Shown piece by piece: positions 1 to 6,258 of a stretch of DNA of 7,639 nucleotides. The stretch comes from Nitrospirota bacterium (lineage in GTDB: Bacteria; Nitrospirota; 9FT-COMBO-42-15; HDB-SIOI813), in contig JACRGZ010000037.1 of assembly GCA_016234155.1 (NCBI GenBank), positions 1 through 7,639 on the forward strand, given 5' to 3'. The position numbers were made by a program, and so were the translations under genes. The number at the start of each line of letters is the position of its first letter. Positions within the stretch are counted from its first letter, which is position 1. The notes beneath the pieces are model-generated. The model was not told the origin of the DNA. It saw nothing but the letters and a program-made list of their open reading frames with translations, and did no database searches.

Positions 1-13
1 AATTCAGACACTG

Positions 14-41
14 GACTTCAGACTTTAGACTTTAGACTTTT
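14..41. repeat. Tandem 7-nt repeat tract (GACTTTA type)
   Basis: Four back-to-back heptamers are visible: GACTTCA, GACTTTA, GACTTTA and GACTTTt. The preceding bases (TTCAGACACTG) look like a decayed continuation. The period is 7 nt, as in the A/T-rich tract at 4051-4206, although the unit differs. On the minus strand it follows directly after the end of the truncated HAD reading frame. The function is unknown; it looks like a dispersed intergenic repeat family. Confidence 0.75.
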
Positions 42-71
42 CTATGTAAGAAATCAGCCCCTGTAGTGTTT

Positions 72-134
72 TCAAGCTTTCCGCTCACTGTCTGTGATTA
101 CCCCGTCGAAGTCGAAGATAATGGCCTTCAGCAT
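72..134 (-). pseudogene. Truncated N-terminus of a HAD-superfamily hydrolase
   Basis: Reading leftwards from the ATG at 134, 20 codons encode MLKAIIFDFDGVITDSERKA and then stop (TGA, 74-72). The first 16 residues are a near-textbook HAD motif I start: hydrophobic strand, then DxDG(V)xTDSE, where the two Asp are the nucleophile and acid/base of HAD phosphatases and phosphoglucomutases. After SE, the expected cap-domain sequence (usually PLH or RLH followed by a helix) is missing in all three frames, and the DNA soon enters the heptamer tract at 14-41. Only the start of a once longer gene of over 200 codons seems to remain, so no activity is expected. A 20-residue chance match is possible but unlikely given how exact the motif is. 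Low confidence that it is still translated. Confidence 0.6.
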
Positions 135-179
135 GGATACGGCAATATAGCATGAAGCGTTATGTACGATGTACGTGTA

Positions 180-209
180 TTGCAATATCTCAGTGCTATG
201 CCTTATAAT
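180..209 (+). promoter_or_regulatory. Sigma-70-like promoter overlapping the start of the MBL hydrolase gene
   Basis: A TTGCAA box (180-185) is followed after 18 nt by a perfect TATAAT (204-209). The expected transcription start, 6-8 nt beyond the -10 box, falls at about 216, which is the A of the ATG chosen for the hydrolase gene. If used, the mRNA would be leaderless or nearly so. This is inferred from sequence only. Confidence 0.45.
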
Positions 210-215
210 ACCTTT

Positions 216-902
216 ATGGCCTCTGTTATCTTAGAGACGATACCTGTCGGCCCCTTCCAGTCTAATGTCTTCATACTCGGAGATGAGGAAACCGGGAAGG
301 CCGTGGTAATAGACCCTGGTGATGAAGTGTCCCGAATCTTAGAGATATTAAAGAGGCACAGCCTGGCACTTGAACTGATACTCCTCACACACGGCCATAT
401 AGACCATGTAAGCGGGGTGAAGGAGTTGAAAGAGGCCACAGGGGCAAAGGTATTCCTGCACAGGGAGGACATATTTCTTTATGAGCAGGTCCCGACCCAG
501 GCGTCTTTTTTTGGTATCACCGCCAATGATCTTGTGAAAATAGATACATACCTTGAAGACGGGATGGAGATAGGTGAGGGAGACCTGAGGTGTCGTGTAA
601 TCCATACACCCGGACACACACCCGGGAGTGTTAGTTTTTATTTTCCTTTTGGAATAGTATTCACAGGGGATACCCTTTTCAGGTGGGGTGTCGGCAGGAC
701 AGACCTTTGGGGCAGTTCGCACGAGGAATTGATGGCCTCTATAAAGGAGCGGCTTTTTCAACTTGATAACAAGACAAAAGTCTATCCGGGACATGGCCCC
801 GAAACTACCATAGGGGCAGAGAAAAGGAATAACCCGTATGTAAAGAATGTAGGGTCAGGGGTCATGTCCATAACCCTTGACCCTATGAATGAGGAGAACT
901 AA
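216..902 (+). CDS. MBL-fold metallo-hydrolase (glyoxalase II / GloB-like)
   Basis: Metallo-beta-lactamase-fold hydrolase of the small GloB-like (hydroxyacylglutathione hydrolase-like) group, expected to be a soluble dinuclear-metal enzyme of about 228 residues. Numbered from the ATG at 216: the opening strand ETIPVGPFQSN is typical of the family; THGHIDH gives metal ligands H59, H61, D63 and H64; HTPGHTPGS gives H134; FTGDTLF gives bridging D152; YPGHGPET gives H193. All metal ligands are present, so it should be active; its thioester or sulfur substrate cannot be read from sequence. The frame is open back to an ATG at 162, but those 18 extra residues do not resemble the family and overlap a TATAAT box, so 216 is preferred despite lacking a Shine-Dalgarno. 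The stop overlaps the hscB start (TAATG). Members of this fold also include persulfide dioxygenases, which would fit an Fe-S/sulfur context, but that is only a guess. Confidence 0.88.
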   Translation: MASVILETIPVGPFQSNVFILGDEETGKAVVIDPGDEVSRILEILKRHSLALELILLTHGHIDHVSGVKELKEATGAKVFLHREDIFLYEQVPTQASFFGITANDLVKIDTYLEDGMEIGEGDLRCRVIHTPGHTPGSVSFYFPFGIVFTGDTLFRWGVGRTDLWGSSHEELMASIKERLFQLDNKTKVYPGHGPETTIGAEKRNNPYVKNVGSGVMSITLDPMNEEN

Positions 903-1597
903 TGGAACGCGAGATATTAGATCCTGAGGAGAAAGGTAAGAAGGTAAAGTGTCTGTCCTGCGGCAGCCCCCGTGAAGGCTTTTTTTGCTACGACTGTCAC
1001 ACGTTACTTCCCATCTCCGGGGAAATGGATTATTTTGCCATGCTGGAAGTTGAGAAGAGGCCTGTCGTAGACACTGCAAGGCTGAAAGATAATTTTCTCA
1101 AGATGAGTGAGACCGTCCATCCCGATAGGTATTATAATTCCTCTCCGGAGGTGCAGGAGCTTGCACTAAAATGCTCGTCTTTGTTAAATAAGGCATATTC
1201 TACACTTAAGGACCCAAAAGAGCGTATAAAATATCTTATAAGCCTTGAGACTGACAAAGAGGCCCCTGTTTCAAGTCGTGCCTCAACAGAGACAATGGAA
1301 TTCTTCATTGAGGCAAGTGATGTGTGCAGTGAGGTAGATGCATTTATAAAGAAAAAGGGTGGGGATGAGTCTTTGCTTAGGGATTATCAGAAGAACTTGC
1401 ATCGGCTTAAGAAAGAGACACAGGATAGGTGGAAAGGTATGACAAATGAGATTGAGACGGTGGATAAGGAGTGGGCAACTGTTTCGGGTGAAAACAGGAA
1501 GCCACTGTTACGGAGGCTGCTGGTTTTATCGCACGAGTTATCTTATCTGTCGAAACTGCATTCATTGATAGATGAACTGATTGTGGGGATCAGTTAG
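902..1597 (+). CDS. hscB: Fe-S cluster co-chaperone HscB (J-protein) with N-terminal zinc-binding module
   Basis: J-domain co-chaperone of the Fe-S assembly pathway; it delivers the scaffold IscU to HscA and stimulates its ATPase. At 231 aa it is longer than E. coli HscB (about 171). The extra N-terminus carries a tetracysteine module, C17-x2-C20 and C29-x2-C32, like that of eukaryotic HSC20/HSCB. A J-domain follows (about 42-110), starting at DYFAMLEVE with the essential HPD at 73-75 (VHPDRY) and the NKAYSTLKDPKERIKYL helix. The remaining C-terminal part (about 130-231) is charged and helical, matching the three-helix HscB oligomerisation/IscU-binding domain. The start ATG shares one base with the stop of the hydrolase gene (TAATG) and is preceded by GAGGAG at 891-896, so translation is probably coupled. 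hscA follows after 76 bp. A generic DnaJ is unlikely because Gly/Phe and central Cys-rich regions are absent. Confidence 0.9.
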   Translation: MEREILDPEEKGKKVKCLSCGSPREGFFCYDCHTLLPISGEMDYFAMLEVEKRPVVDTARLKDNFLKMSETVHPDRYYNSSPEVQELALKCSSLLNKAYSTLKDPKERIKYLISLETDKEAPVSSRASTETMEFFIEASDVCSEVDAFIKKKGGDESLLRDYQKNLHRLKKETQDRWKGMTNEIETVDKEWATVSGENRKPLLRRLLVLSHELSYLSKLHSLIDELIVGIS

Positions 1598-1603
1598 AGT
1601 GGT

Positions 1604-1656
1604 TACCCCCACCCTATCCCTCCCCCATTAAGGGGGAGGGAAAAAGGGAGGGGGTA
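1604..1656. repeat. C/G-rich palindromic repeat between hscB and hscA
   Basis: A perfect 9-bp stem, CCCTCCCCC (1618-1626) with GGGGGAGGG (1632-1640), closes a 5-nt loop (ATTAA). An outer 12-bp arm, 1604-1615 with 1645-1656, pairs with one mismatch. The element fills most of the hscB-hscA gap. It is not a standard terminator, because A-runs and G-runs rather than a T-tract follow the inner stem. It resembles the larger palindrome at 7509-7617 in composition and layout, suggesting one dispersed repeat family. In mRNA it would form a strong hairpin between the two coding regions. Confidence 0.85.
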
Positions 1657-1673
1657 AAATTGGTGATTTCAAA

Positions 1674-3491
1674 ATGGGCAGGATCATAGGCATAGACCTT
1701 GGCACCACAAACTCTGTAGCAGCAATTATGGAAGGGGGGAGGCCCGATGTAATTGCTGACTCAGAAGGGCAGCGTCTGACCCCCTCTGTGGTTGCCTTTG
1801 CAGGCGGTGAGACCCCGGTAATTGGTCACGCTGCCAACAGGCAGCGTATATTAAACCCTAAGAAGACCGTCTATTCAGTAAAAAGATTTATGGGCAGACG
1901 CGGCTCAGAGATCAAGGAAGAGGATATGTTTGTTTCGTATCCTGTAACTGGAACCGGTGAGGAACCTATAAGCATACTCATTGATGAGAAATGCCACCTT
2001 CCGGAAGATATCTCGGCATTTGTCCTGAAAAAACTCAAGGGTGATGCTGAACGTTATCTCGGTGAGACTGTTGATCGTGCCGTTATTACAGTCCCTGCAT
2101 ACTTCAATGACGCCCAGCGTAATGCCACAAAGAAGGCCGGTGAGATTGCAGGGCTTAAGGTGGAACGTATAATCAACGAACCGACAGCAGCCGGTCTTGC
2201 ATATGGCCTGGATAAAAAACTTGACGCAAAGATAGGGGTATATGACTTCGGCGGCGGGACATTTGATATATCCATACTTGATATAAAGAAGGGTGTTTTT
2301 CAGGTTTTATCTACATGTGGTAATACCCGTCTTGGCGGTGATGACATCGTCCGCAGGCTTATAGATTTCCTGCTTAAAAAGATAGAGGAGGGTGGAGGAG
2401 GAGACCTTTCAGGCAATCTTATGGTCTTAAGCCGGATAAGAGAGGATGCGGAAAAGGCGAAGTGTGCGCTATCTTTTCAGGAGGAAGTAGAGATATTCAT
2501 ACCGTTCCTGACTTCATCTTTTAGCTTGAAATACAGGTTAACACGTAAAGAGTTTGAATACCTTGCCGGAGACATAATAGAGCGTACAAGAAGACCATGT
2601 CTTCAGGCAATGATGGATGCCAAACTAACACCAGATGATATTGATGAAGTAATACTGGTGGGTGGGTCTACCAGGATACCGATGGTGAGACAACTTGTGG
2701 AGGAGATATTTGGAAAAGCCCCTGATGCAGCGATTAACCCTGATGAGGCGGTTGCCCTGGGCGCTGCCATCCAGGCAAATGTCCTGTCAGGGCATATATC
2801 CAATCTCCTGTTGCTGGATGTTACCCCTCTTTCCCTTGGTATAGAGACATACGGCGGCTTCATGAATGTCATTATCCCGAGGAACACCACTGTTCCAACT
2901 AAGGCCGGCGAACTCTTTACTACGGCAGTGGACAATCAGCAGGCAGTAACTATCCATGTTCTTCAGGGGGAGCGTCAGATGTCTGCTGATAACTGGTCGC
3001 TCGGCACATTCCTGCTTGAAGATATAGAGCCGGCGCCGGCAGGTGTCCCAAGGATAGGGGTGCAATTCACAATAGATGCGGACGGTATACTCCATGTCCT
3101 TGCAAGGGATGTAAATACAGGGAGAGAGAAGCTGGTACAGATGAAGTCCACCCTCGATGTATCAAAAGATGCTGTGGAGGAAATGGTGAGGGAGTCTATT
3201 GAGCATGGAAAAGAGGATACCGCAAAAAAGGAGTTATATGATGCAAGGTTGGAGGCGGATAAGGTCCTTTCTGCTACAAAGAAGGCCATGGATAAATGTG
3301 GAAGGCTTTTAGAACAGGAGGAAAGAGCTGCAATTGATAAGGCCCGTAGTGATTTAGAAGAAGCGATAGAAAGGAATGATGCAGCAGGGATAAAAGATTT
3401 TACTGTAAACCTGAATAAAGCCACCGAGAGATTGGCTTCTCTGCTGCTTGAAGAGACTGCAAAGGAGATTGTAGAGAAAGGAAGAAGATGA
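1674..3491 (+). CDS. hscA: Hsp70-family chaperone HscA (Fe-S cluster assembly)
   Basis: Specialised Hsp70 that uses ATP, with HscB, to release Fe-S clusters from IscU to target proteins in the cytoplasm. Its 605 aa are close to E. coli HscA (616) and shorter than DnaK (about 638). The nucleotide-binding domain shows phosphate-1 IGIDLGTTNSV (5-15), NEPTAAGLAYG (from 168), phosphate-2 DFGGGTFDIS (from 191) and the adenosine region VGGSTRIP. The interdomain linker LLLLD lies at 378-382, followed by the substrate-binding beta-sandwich (IPRNTTVPTK, HVLQGER, VQFTIDADGILHVLA) and a helical lid. The C-terminus ends in KEIVEKGRR and lacks the acidic tail of DnaK, which together with the adjacent hscB supports HscA. 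The Shine-Dalgarno is weak (GGTGAT, 1662-1667), downstream of the palindrome. Its TGA overlaps the next ATG (ATGA), implying coupled translation. A second DnaK paralogue is the main alternative. Confidence 0.88.
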   Translation: MGRIIGIDLGTTNSVAAIMEGGRPDVIADSEGQRLTPSVVAFAGGETPVIGHAANRQRILNPKKTVYSVKRFMGRRGSEIKEEDMFVSYPVTGTGEEPISILIDEKCHLPEDISAFVLKKLKGDAERYLGETVDRAVITVPAYFNDAQRNATKKAGEIAGLKVERIINEPTAAGLAYGLDKKLDAKIGVYDFGGGTFDISILDIKKGVFQVLSTCGNTRLGGDDIVRRLIDFLLKKIEEGGGGDLSGNLMVLSRIREDAEKAKCALSFQEEVEIFIPFLTSSFSLKYRLTRKEFEYLAGDIIERTRRPCLQAMMDAKLTPDDIDEVILVGGSTRIPMVRQLVEEIFGKAPDAAINPDEAVALGAAIQANVLSGHISNLLLLDVTPLSLGIETYGGFMNVIIPRNTTVPTKAGELFTTAVDNQQAVTIHVLQGERQMSADNWSLGTFLLEDIEPAPAGVPRIGVQFTIDADGILHVLARDVNTGREKLVQMKSTLDVSKDAVEEMVRESIEHGKEDTAKKELYDARLEADKVLSATKKAMDKCGRLLEQEERAAIDKARSDLEEAIERNDAAGIKDFTVNLNKATERLASLLLEETAKEIVEKGRR

Positions 3492-4003
3492 AAATAATCA
3501 AACCCTACAAAGGCATCTATCCAAAGATCCACCCCACAGTGTTTATCGTGGAATCAGCCGTTATTATCGGAGATGTAGAGTTAGGCGAATATTCGAGTGT
3601 ATGGTTTAATGCAGTTATCCGTGGTGATGTCCATTATATTAGAATCGGGAACAGGACGAATATACAGGACCTCTGTATGCTCCATGTGACTAAGGACACA
3701 TACCCTCTGATACTTGGTAATGATATAACAGTGGGTCACTCTGTTACCCTGCATGGCTGCACCATAAAAGACAGATGCCTGATAGGGATGGGAGCGACTA
3801 TTCTGGATGATGCAGTGGTAGGAGAGGACTGCTTCATCGGTGCGGGCGCCCTTGTTACTGAAGGTTCTGTAATTCCGCCCGGCACACTTGCACTTGGTGT
3901 CCCTGCCAAACCAAAGCGTGACCTGACAGATGCAGAAAAAGCAAAGATAAGACAGTCGGCCCAGAATTATATAGATTATGCAAGGACGTACAGCAATAAA
4001 TAG
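3488..4003 (+). CDS. Gamma-class carbonic anhydrase-like protein (left-handed beta-helix)
   Basis: Trimeric hexapeptide-repeat protein of the gamma carbonic anhydrase / YrdA / PaaY group (171 aa, normal length). Repeats of the [LIV]-G-x4 type run from about 14 to 135 (IIGDVELGEYSSVWFNAVI and so on), with a C-terminal helix after GVPAKPKRDL. The three zinc/iron ligands are all present: H66 (MLHVT), H84 (VGHSV) and H89 (LHGC). The residues that align with the active-site Arg, Asp and Gln of the archaeal enzyme are also present as R45, D47 and Q60 (IRGDV, NIQDL). It lacks the acidic loop of the methanogen enzyme, as most bacterial homologues do, so real CO2-hydration activity is uncertain. It overlaps hscA by 4 nt (ATGA), placing it in the Fe-S chaperone operon, though no direct role in cluster assembly is known to me. 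Confidence 0.9.
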   Translation: MKIIKPYKGIYPKIHPTVFIVESAVIIGDVELGEYSSVWFNAVIRGDVHYIRIGNRTNIQDLCMLHVTKDTYPLILGNDITVGHSVTLHGCTIKDRCLIGMGATILDDAVVGEDCFIGAGALVTEGSVIPPGTLALGVPAKPKRDLTDAEKAKIRQSAQNYIDYARTYSNK

Positions 4004-4050
4004 GCTCATTATTTTAGGTTCTTTCGTAAAAAAGTTGAAATGACCATTAA

Positions 4051-4206
4051 AAATCCTAAATCCGAAATCCTAAATCCTAAACAATATCAAATGTTCAAAA
4101 TCCAAAATTCAAAACAACATCCTATTGGGTAGAGGTTTTGGACATTTGAATTTAGGATTTTGAATTTGTTTAGGATTTAGATATTAGAATTTAGAATTTA
4201 GAATTT
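4051..4206. repeat. A/T-rich 7-nt periodic repeat with long inverted repeat
   Basis: This element fills most of the 256-bp gap 4004-4259. The left half starts with tandem heptamers AAATCCT, AAATCCG, AAATCCT, AAATCCT (4051-4078); the right half ends with three AGAATTT heptamers (4186-4206). CTAAATCCTAAACAA (4070-4084) is a perfect inverted match of 4166-4180, and TTCAAAATCC (4095-4104) of 4155-4164, so the whole can fold into a long imperfect cruciform. It has no coding potential and no G/C stem with T-tract, so it is not an ordinary terminator. It looks like a MITE- or REP-type dispersed element. No convincing promoter for the next gene was found in the gap. Confidence 0.8.
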
Positions 4207-4247
4207 ACCTAAGACCTCAACTTAAATACGAAAGAGAGTTATTTCAT

Positions 4248-4254
4248 GGAGGTG
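4248..4254 (+). promoter_or_regulatory. Strong ribosome binding site of the flavin reductase-like gene
   Basis: GGAGGTG lies 5-7 nt before the ATG at 4260 and fixes the start of the downstream gene. It is one of the two best Shine-Dalgarno sequences in the window. Confidence 0.8.
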
Positions 4255-4259
4255 CAGAG

Positions 4260-4877
4260 ATGAGAGTAGAGAAAGACATTGAAAAGGCGGGCTTTTACCA
4301 GTACTACCCGGTAGTTCCTGCAGTAGTTGTTGTCAAGTCCGGAGATGAGTTGGATGCACTGGCATGTGCATGGCACACAGCCCTGTCATTTGAACCGCCC
4401 CTTTTTGCCGTTGCAATCTCCCCTAAACGGTATTCATGCAAGATGCTTAAGCAGAACGGTGAGTTCACTGCAAATTTCCTCACCTTTGATAATATAGGGA
4501 TTATAGCAGCGGTAGGGAGGACTTCAGGGAGAGAGATGGATAAATTTTCTACGTACAGGATAAAGACCATCCCCTCAACGGAGATACAGACCCCTGTACT
4601 CAAAGACTCATATGCCGCATATGAATGCAGGGTTGTAAAAAGGTATACCCTGGGTGACCATGTCCTCTTTGTTGGAGAAATATTAGCAGTTCATTATAAG
4701 GAAAGGTGTTTTGATAAAAAGAAGAAGACACCGCGTCTTAATAGTGTCACACCTGCCCTATATTTAGGGGCTGATTATTATGCCGGCATTCAATCGTTCG
4801 GGGAGGTAAGGGTGAGTAAAGAGGACGTGATGGGAAAGGTAATGGGACGGAGAGAGAGAAAAAATAATAAAGAATAA
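4260..4877 (+). CDS. Flavin reductase-like FMN-binding split-barrel protein
   Basis: Protein of the flavin reductase-like domain family (split barrel, FMN-binding; includes HpaC-type NAD(P)H:flavin oxidoreductases and many uncharacterised flavoproteins). Its 205 aa are normal for the family. The barrel starts with YPVVPAVVVVKSG (16-28); ACAWHTALSFEPPLFAVAISPKRYS (35-59) is the typical FMN-phosphate/isoalloxazine region; NGEFTANFL (66-74) and the late hallmark GDHVLFVGEIL (132-142) are also conserved. The tail after about 180 is basic and probably disordered (GRRERKNNKE). No signal peptide, so it is cytoplasmic. It has its own strong Shine-Dalgarno, and its TAA shares a base with the start of the kelch gene (TAATG), so the two are probably made together. 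The physiological electron acceptor is unknown. Confidence 0.88.
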   Translation: MRVEKDIEKAGFYQYYPVVPAVVVVKSGDELDALACAWHTALSFEPPLFAVAISPKRYSCKMLKQNGEFTANFLTFDNIGIIAAVGRTSGREMDKFSTYRIKTIPSTEIQTPVLKDSYAAYECRVVKRYTLGDHVLFVGEILAVHYKERCFDKKKKTPRLNSVTPALYLGADYYAGIQSFGEVRVSKEDVMGKVMGRRERKNNKE

Positions 4878-5827
4878 TGGATTTTCAGATGAAACACTCA
4901 GGCTGGCTTAAAAGGTCTCCGATGCAGGCAGCGCGCTCCCACTTTGCTGCAACTGCACATAAGGGCAGCGTATATGTATTTGGAGGAGGCGGTACCGGGT
5001 TTGGCAGCCTTAACAGCACAGAGATATATGACCCAAAGGCGGATGTATGGAGCAAAGGGAAAGAGATGCCTACGACCCGTTCAGGTGCAGTTGCTGCTGT
5101 ACTCAATGATAAGATTTATGTCATCGGCGGTGGTCTGAAACTCCCTGACGGGAGGTTTGAGTTCTTTAAAACTGTTGAGATATATGACCCGCAGACTGAT
5201 ACCTGGTCTAATGGGCCTGATATGTTGATGCCCCATGATTATCCTGCCTCTGTGGTCCTTGGGGGGGGAATTTATGTTATAGGCGGCCACCATCCTGAGG
5301 CAACAAAAGGAGGGCCGATGACCGATCCGGGTTTCTCCTTTTGCGAGATGTTCTATCCCAGGGATGGTTTATGGAAGGAAATAGCCCCGATGCCAACGGC
5401 ACGTTTTGCCCTTGCCTCAGCCGTTCTTCACAATAGAATATTGGCAATGGGCGGTGCAGGATTGAGAAAAGACGGGTTTAAGAACTTTGATGTTGTGGAG
5501 TCTTATGACCCGGCCTTGGATAAGTGGATTGACGCAGGTTTCAGGCTTCCATACCCTGCTGCCGGTTTGGGGGCATGTGTGCATAATAACAGGTTGTTCA
5601 TTATTGGCGGAAATAGTGGTGGCAGGATAGAGAACCGCTTTGCATGTCATGACTTTGATTTAAATAAATGGACAGGGCTTGAACAGATGGACGAAGGACG
5701 GATAGTGATGGGGGTTGTAACTATAGGGGATACTCTTTATATAATAGGAGGCCGCGGCCCGGACGGGAAAACGCCTGTTGCCCATGTGCTTTCACTCCAA
5801 TTTCCCTTAATGTTCCACACCATGTAA
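4877..5827 (+). CDS. Kelch-repeat protein (six-bladed beta-propeller, cytoplasmic)
   Basis: The 316 residues consist almost entirely of kelch motifs. The diagnostic glycine pairs follow hydrophobic strands at 36-37, 84-85, 136-137, 192-193, 244-245 and 291-292, and conserved Trp in the D/xxW position occur at 58, 110, 166, 217 and 265 (for example YDPKADVW, YDPQTDTW). Six repeats make one closed propeller. No signal peptide or membrane segment is seen. It starts on the TAATG overlap with the flavin reductase-like gene and has only a purine-rich leader, so expression probably depends on that gene. The function is not known; such propellers usually bind protein or small ligands, and a few are enzymes (sialate mutarotase NanM, galactose oxidase type), but neither family's other hallmarks are clear here. 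An 8-G run (5261-5268) lies inside the gene. The last 21 bp overlap the convergent PilZ gene. Confidence 0.88.
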   Translation: MDFQMKHSGWLKRSPMQAARSHFAATAHKGSVYVFGGGGTGFGSLNSTEIYDPKADVWSKGKEMPTTRSGAVAAVLNDKIYVIGGGLKLPDGRFEFFKTVEIYDPQTDTWSNGPDMLMPHDYPASVVLGGGIYVIGGHHPEATKGGPMTDPGFSFCEMFYPRDGLWKEIAPMPTARFALASAVLHNRILAMGGAGLRKDGFKNFDVVESYDPALDKWIDAGFRLPYPAAGLGACVHNNRLFIIGGNSGGRIENRFACHDFDLNKWTGLEQMDEGRIVMGVVTIGDTLYIIGGRGPDGKTPVAHVLSLQFPLMFHTM

Positions 5828-6172
5828 AACCCAGTCATTAATTGCAGAGGCAATATCCTCGGATAAATTTAAAAACCTTACCCCATAGCCGGGTTCAAGC
5901 TTACTTGCAGGGTGGTACCTTCTTGTCCATACCACCTCACACTGACATCTTACCGTAATTGCTGTCTTTGGAATCTGAAATGCTATGTAGAACCTCTCTC
6001 CCGGCTCCCTGGGATTTATCGATGCTATAAAAAGCCCTCCACGGCTTATATCTTTTGCATAACCAAACAGGTGTTCACGCTCGTTCTCTTCTGTGATCTT
6101 GAATACTATGATAGGTTCTCTTAGATACCTTCTCCTCTCTCCTGTCTTTTGGGTCCCTTCCAGTTCTTCCAT
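5807..6172 (-). CDS. PilZ-domain protein (c-di-GMP receptor)
   Basis: Single-domain PilZ protein of 121 aa, expected to bind cyclic di-GMP and relay it to motility, adhesion or secretion partners. Both ligand motifs are intact: R14-x3-R18 (RRYLR) in the N-terminal arm and D41-x-S43-x2-G46 (DISRGG) on the barrel, with the following LFIAS strand and the usual late GYGVRFLNLS segment. There is no effector domain. The ATG at 6172 is preceded by AGGTGGAG (6188-6181) at 8 nt and by a good promoter. It runs against the kelch gene, the two sharing 21 bp at their 3' ends, and is divergent from the small membrane protein gene, so it is probably monocistronic. Confidence 0.9.
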   Translation of the reverse strand: MEELEGTQKTGERRRYLREPIIVFKITEENEREHLFGYAKDISRGGLFIASINPREPGERFYIAFQIPKTAITVRCQCEVVWTRRYHPASKLEPGYGVRFLNLSEDIASAINDWVLHGVEH

Positions 6173-6201
6173 ATACTGGTCTCCACCTGCTTCTGGGCGG
6201 A

Positions 6202-6230
6202 ATATTACCTTAACACTGTAATAAAATCAA
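6202..6230 (-). promoter_or_regulatory. Sigma-70-like promoter of the PilZ gene
   Basis: On the minus strand, TTGATT (6230-6225) and TAATAT (6207-6202) are separated by 17 nt. Transcription would begin near 6195, leaving a short leader that contains the AGGTGGAG ribosome site (6188-6181). Confidence 0.6.
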
Positions 6231-6258
6231 GTTGTTTTTGCCCCATACCTTATCTCCC

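Noticed and set aside
348..794. 148-codon minus-strand open frame opposite the MBL hydrolase
   Set aside because: It shows no domain signature and lies fully within a strongly conserved gene on the other strand.
1618..1640. Intrinsic terminator after hscB
   Set aside because: The stem is strong, but on the + strand it is followed by AAAAAGGGAGGGGG and on the minus strand by ATAGGGTGGGGG; neither has the T-tract needed. It is better described as a palindromic repeat.
1674..3491. Calling the Hsp70 gene dnaK
   Set aside because: The length, the missing acidic tail and the adjacent hscB with its HscB-type C-terminal domain favour HscA; no grpE or dnaJ is present in the window.
2975..3532. 185-codon minus-strand open frame opposite hscA
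   Set aside because: It is Ser- and Phe-rich, with no recognisable domain, and mirrors the codon pattern of a clear Hsp70 gene on the other strand.
3581..4009. 142-codon minus-strand open frame opposite the gamma carbonic anhydrase gene
   Set aside because: It is a shadow of a gene with all catalytic ligands intact; it has no ribosome site or family features.
4051..4206. CRISPR array
   Set aside because: The repeat units are only 7 nt with no spacers of uniform length; the structure is an inverted repeat with heptamer ends.
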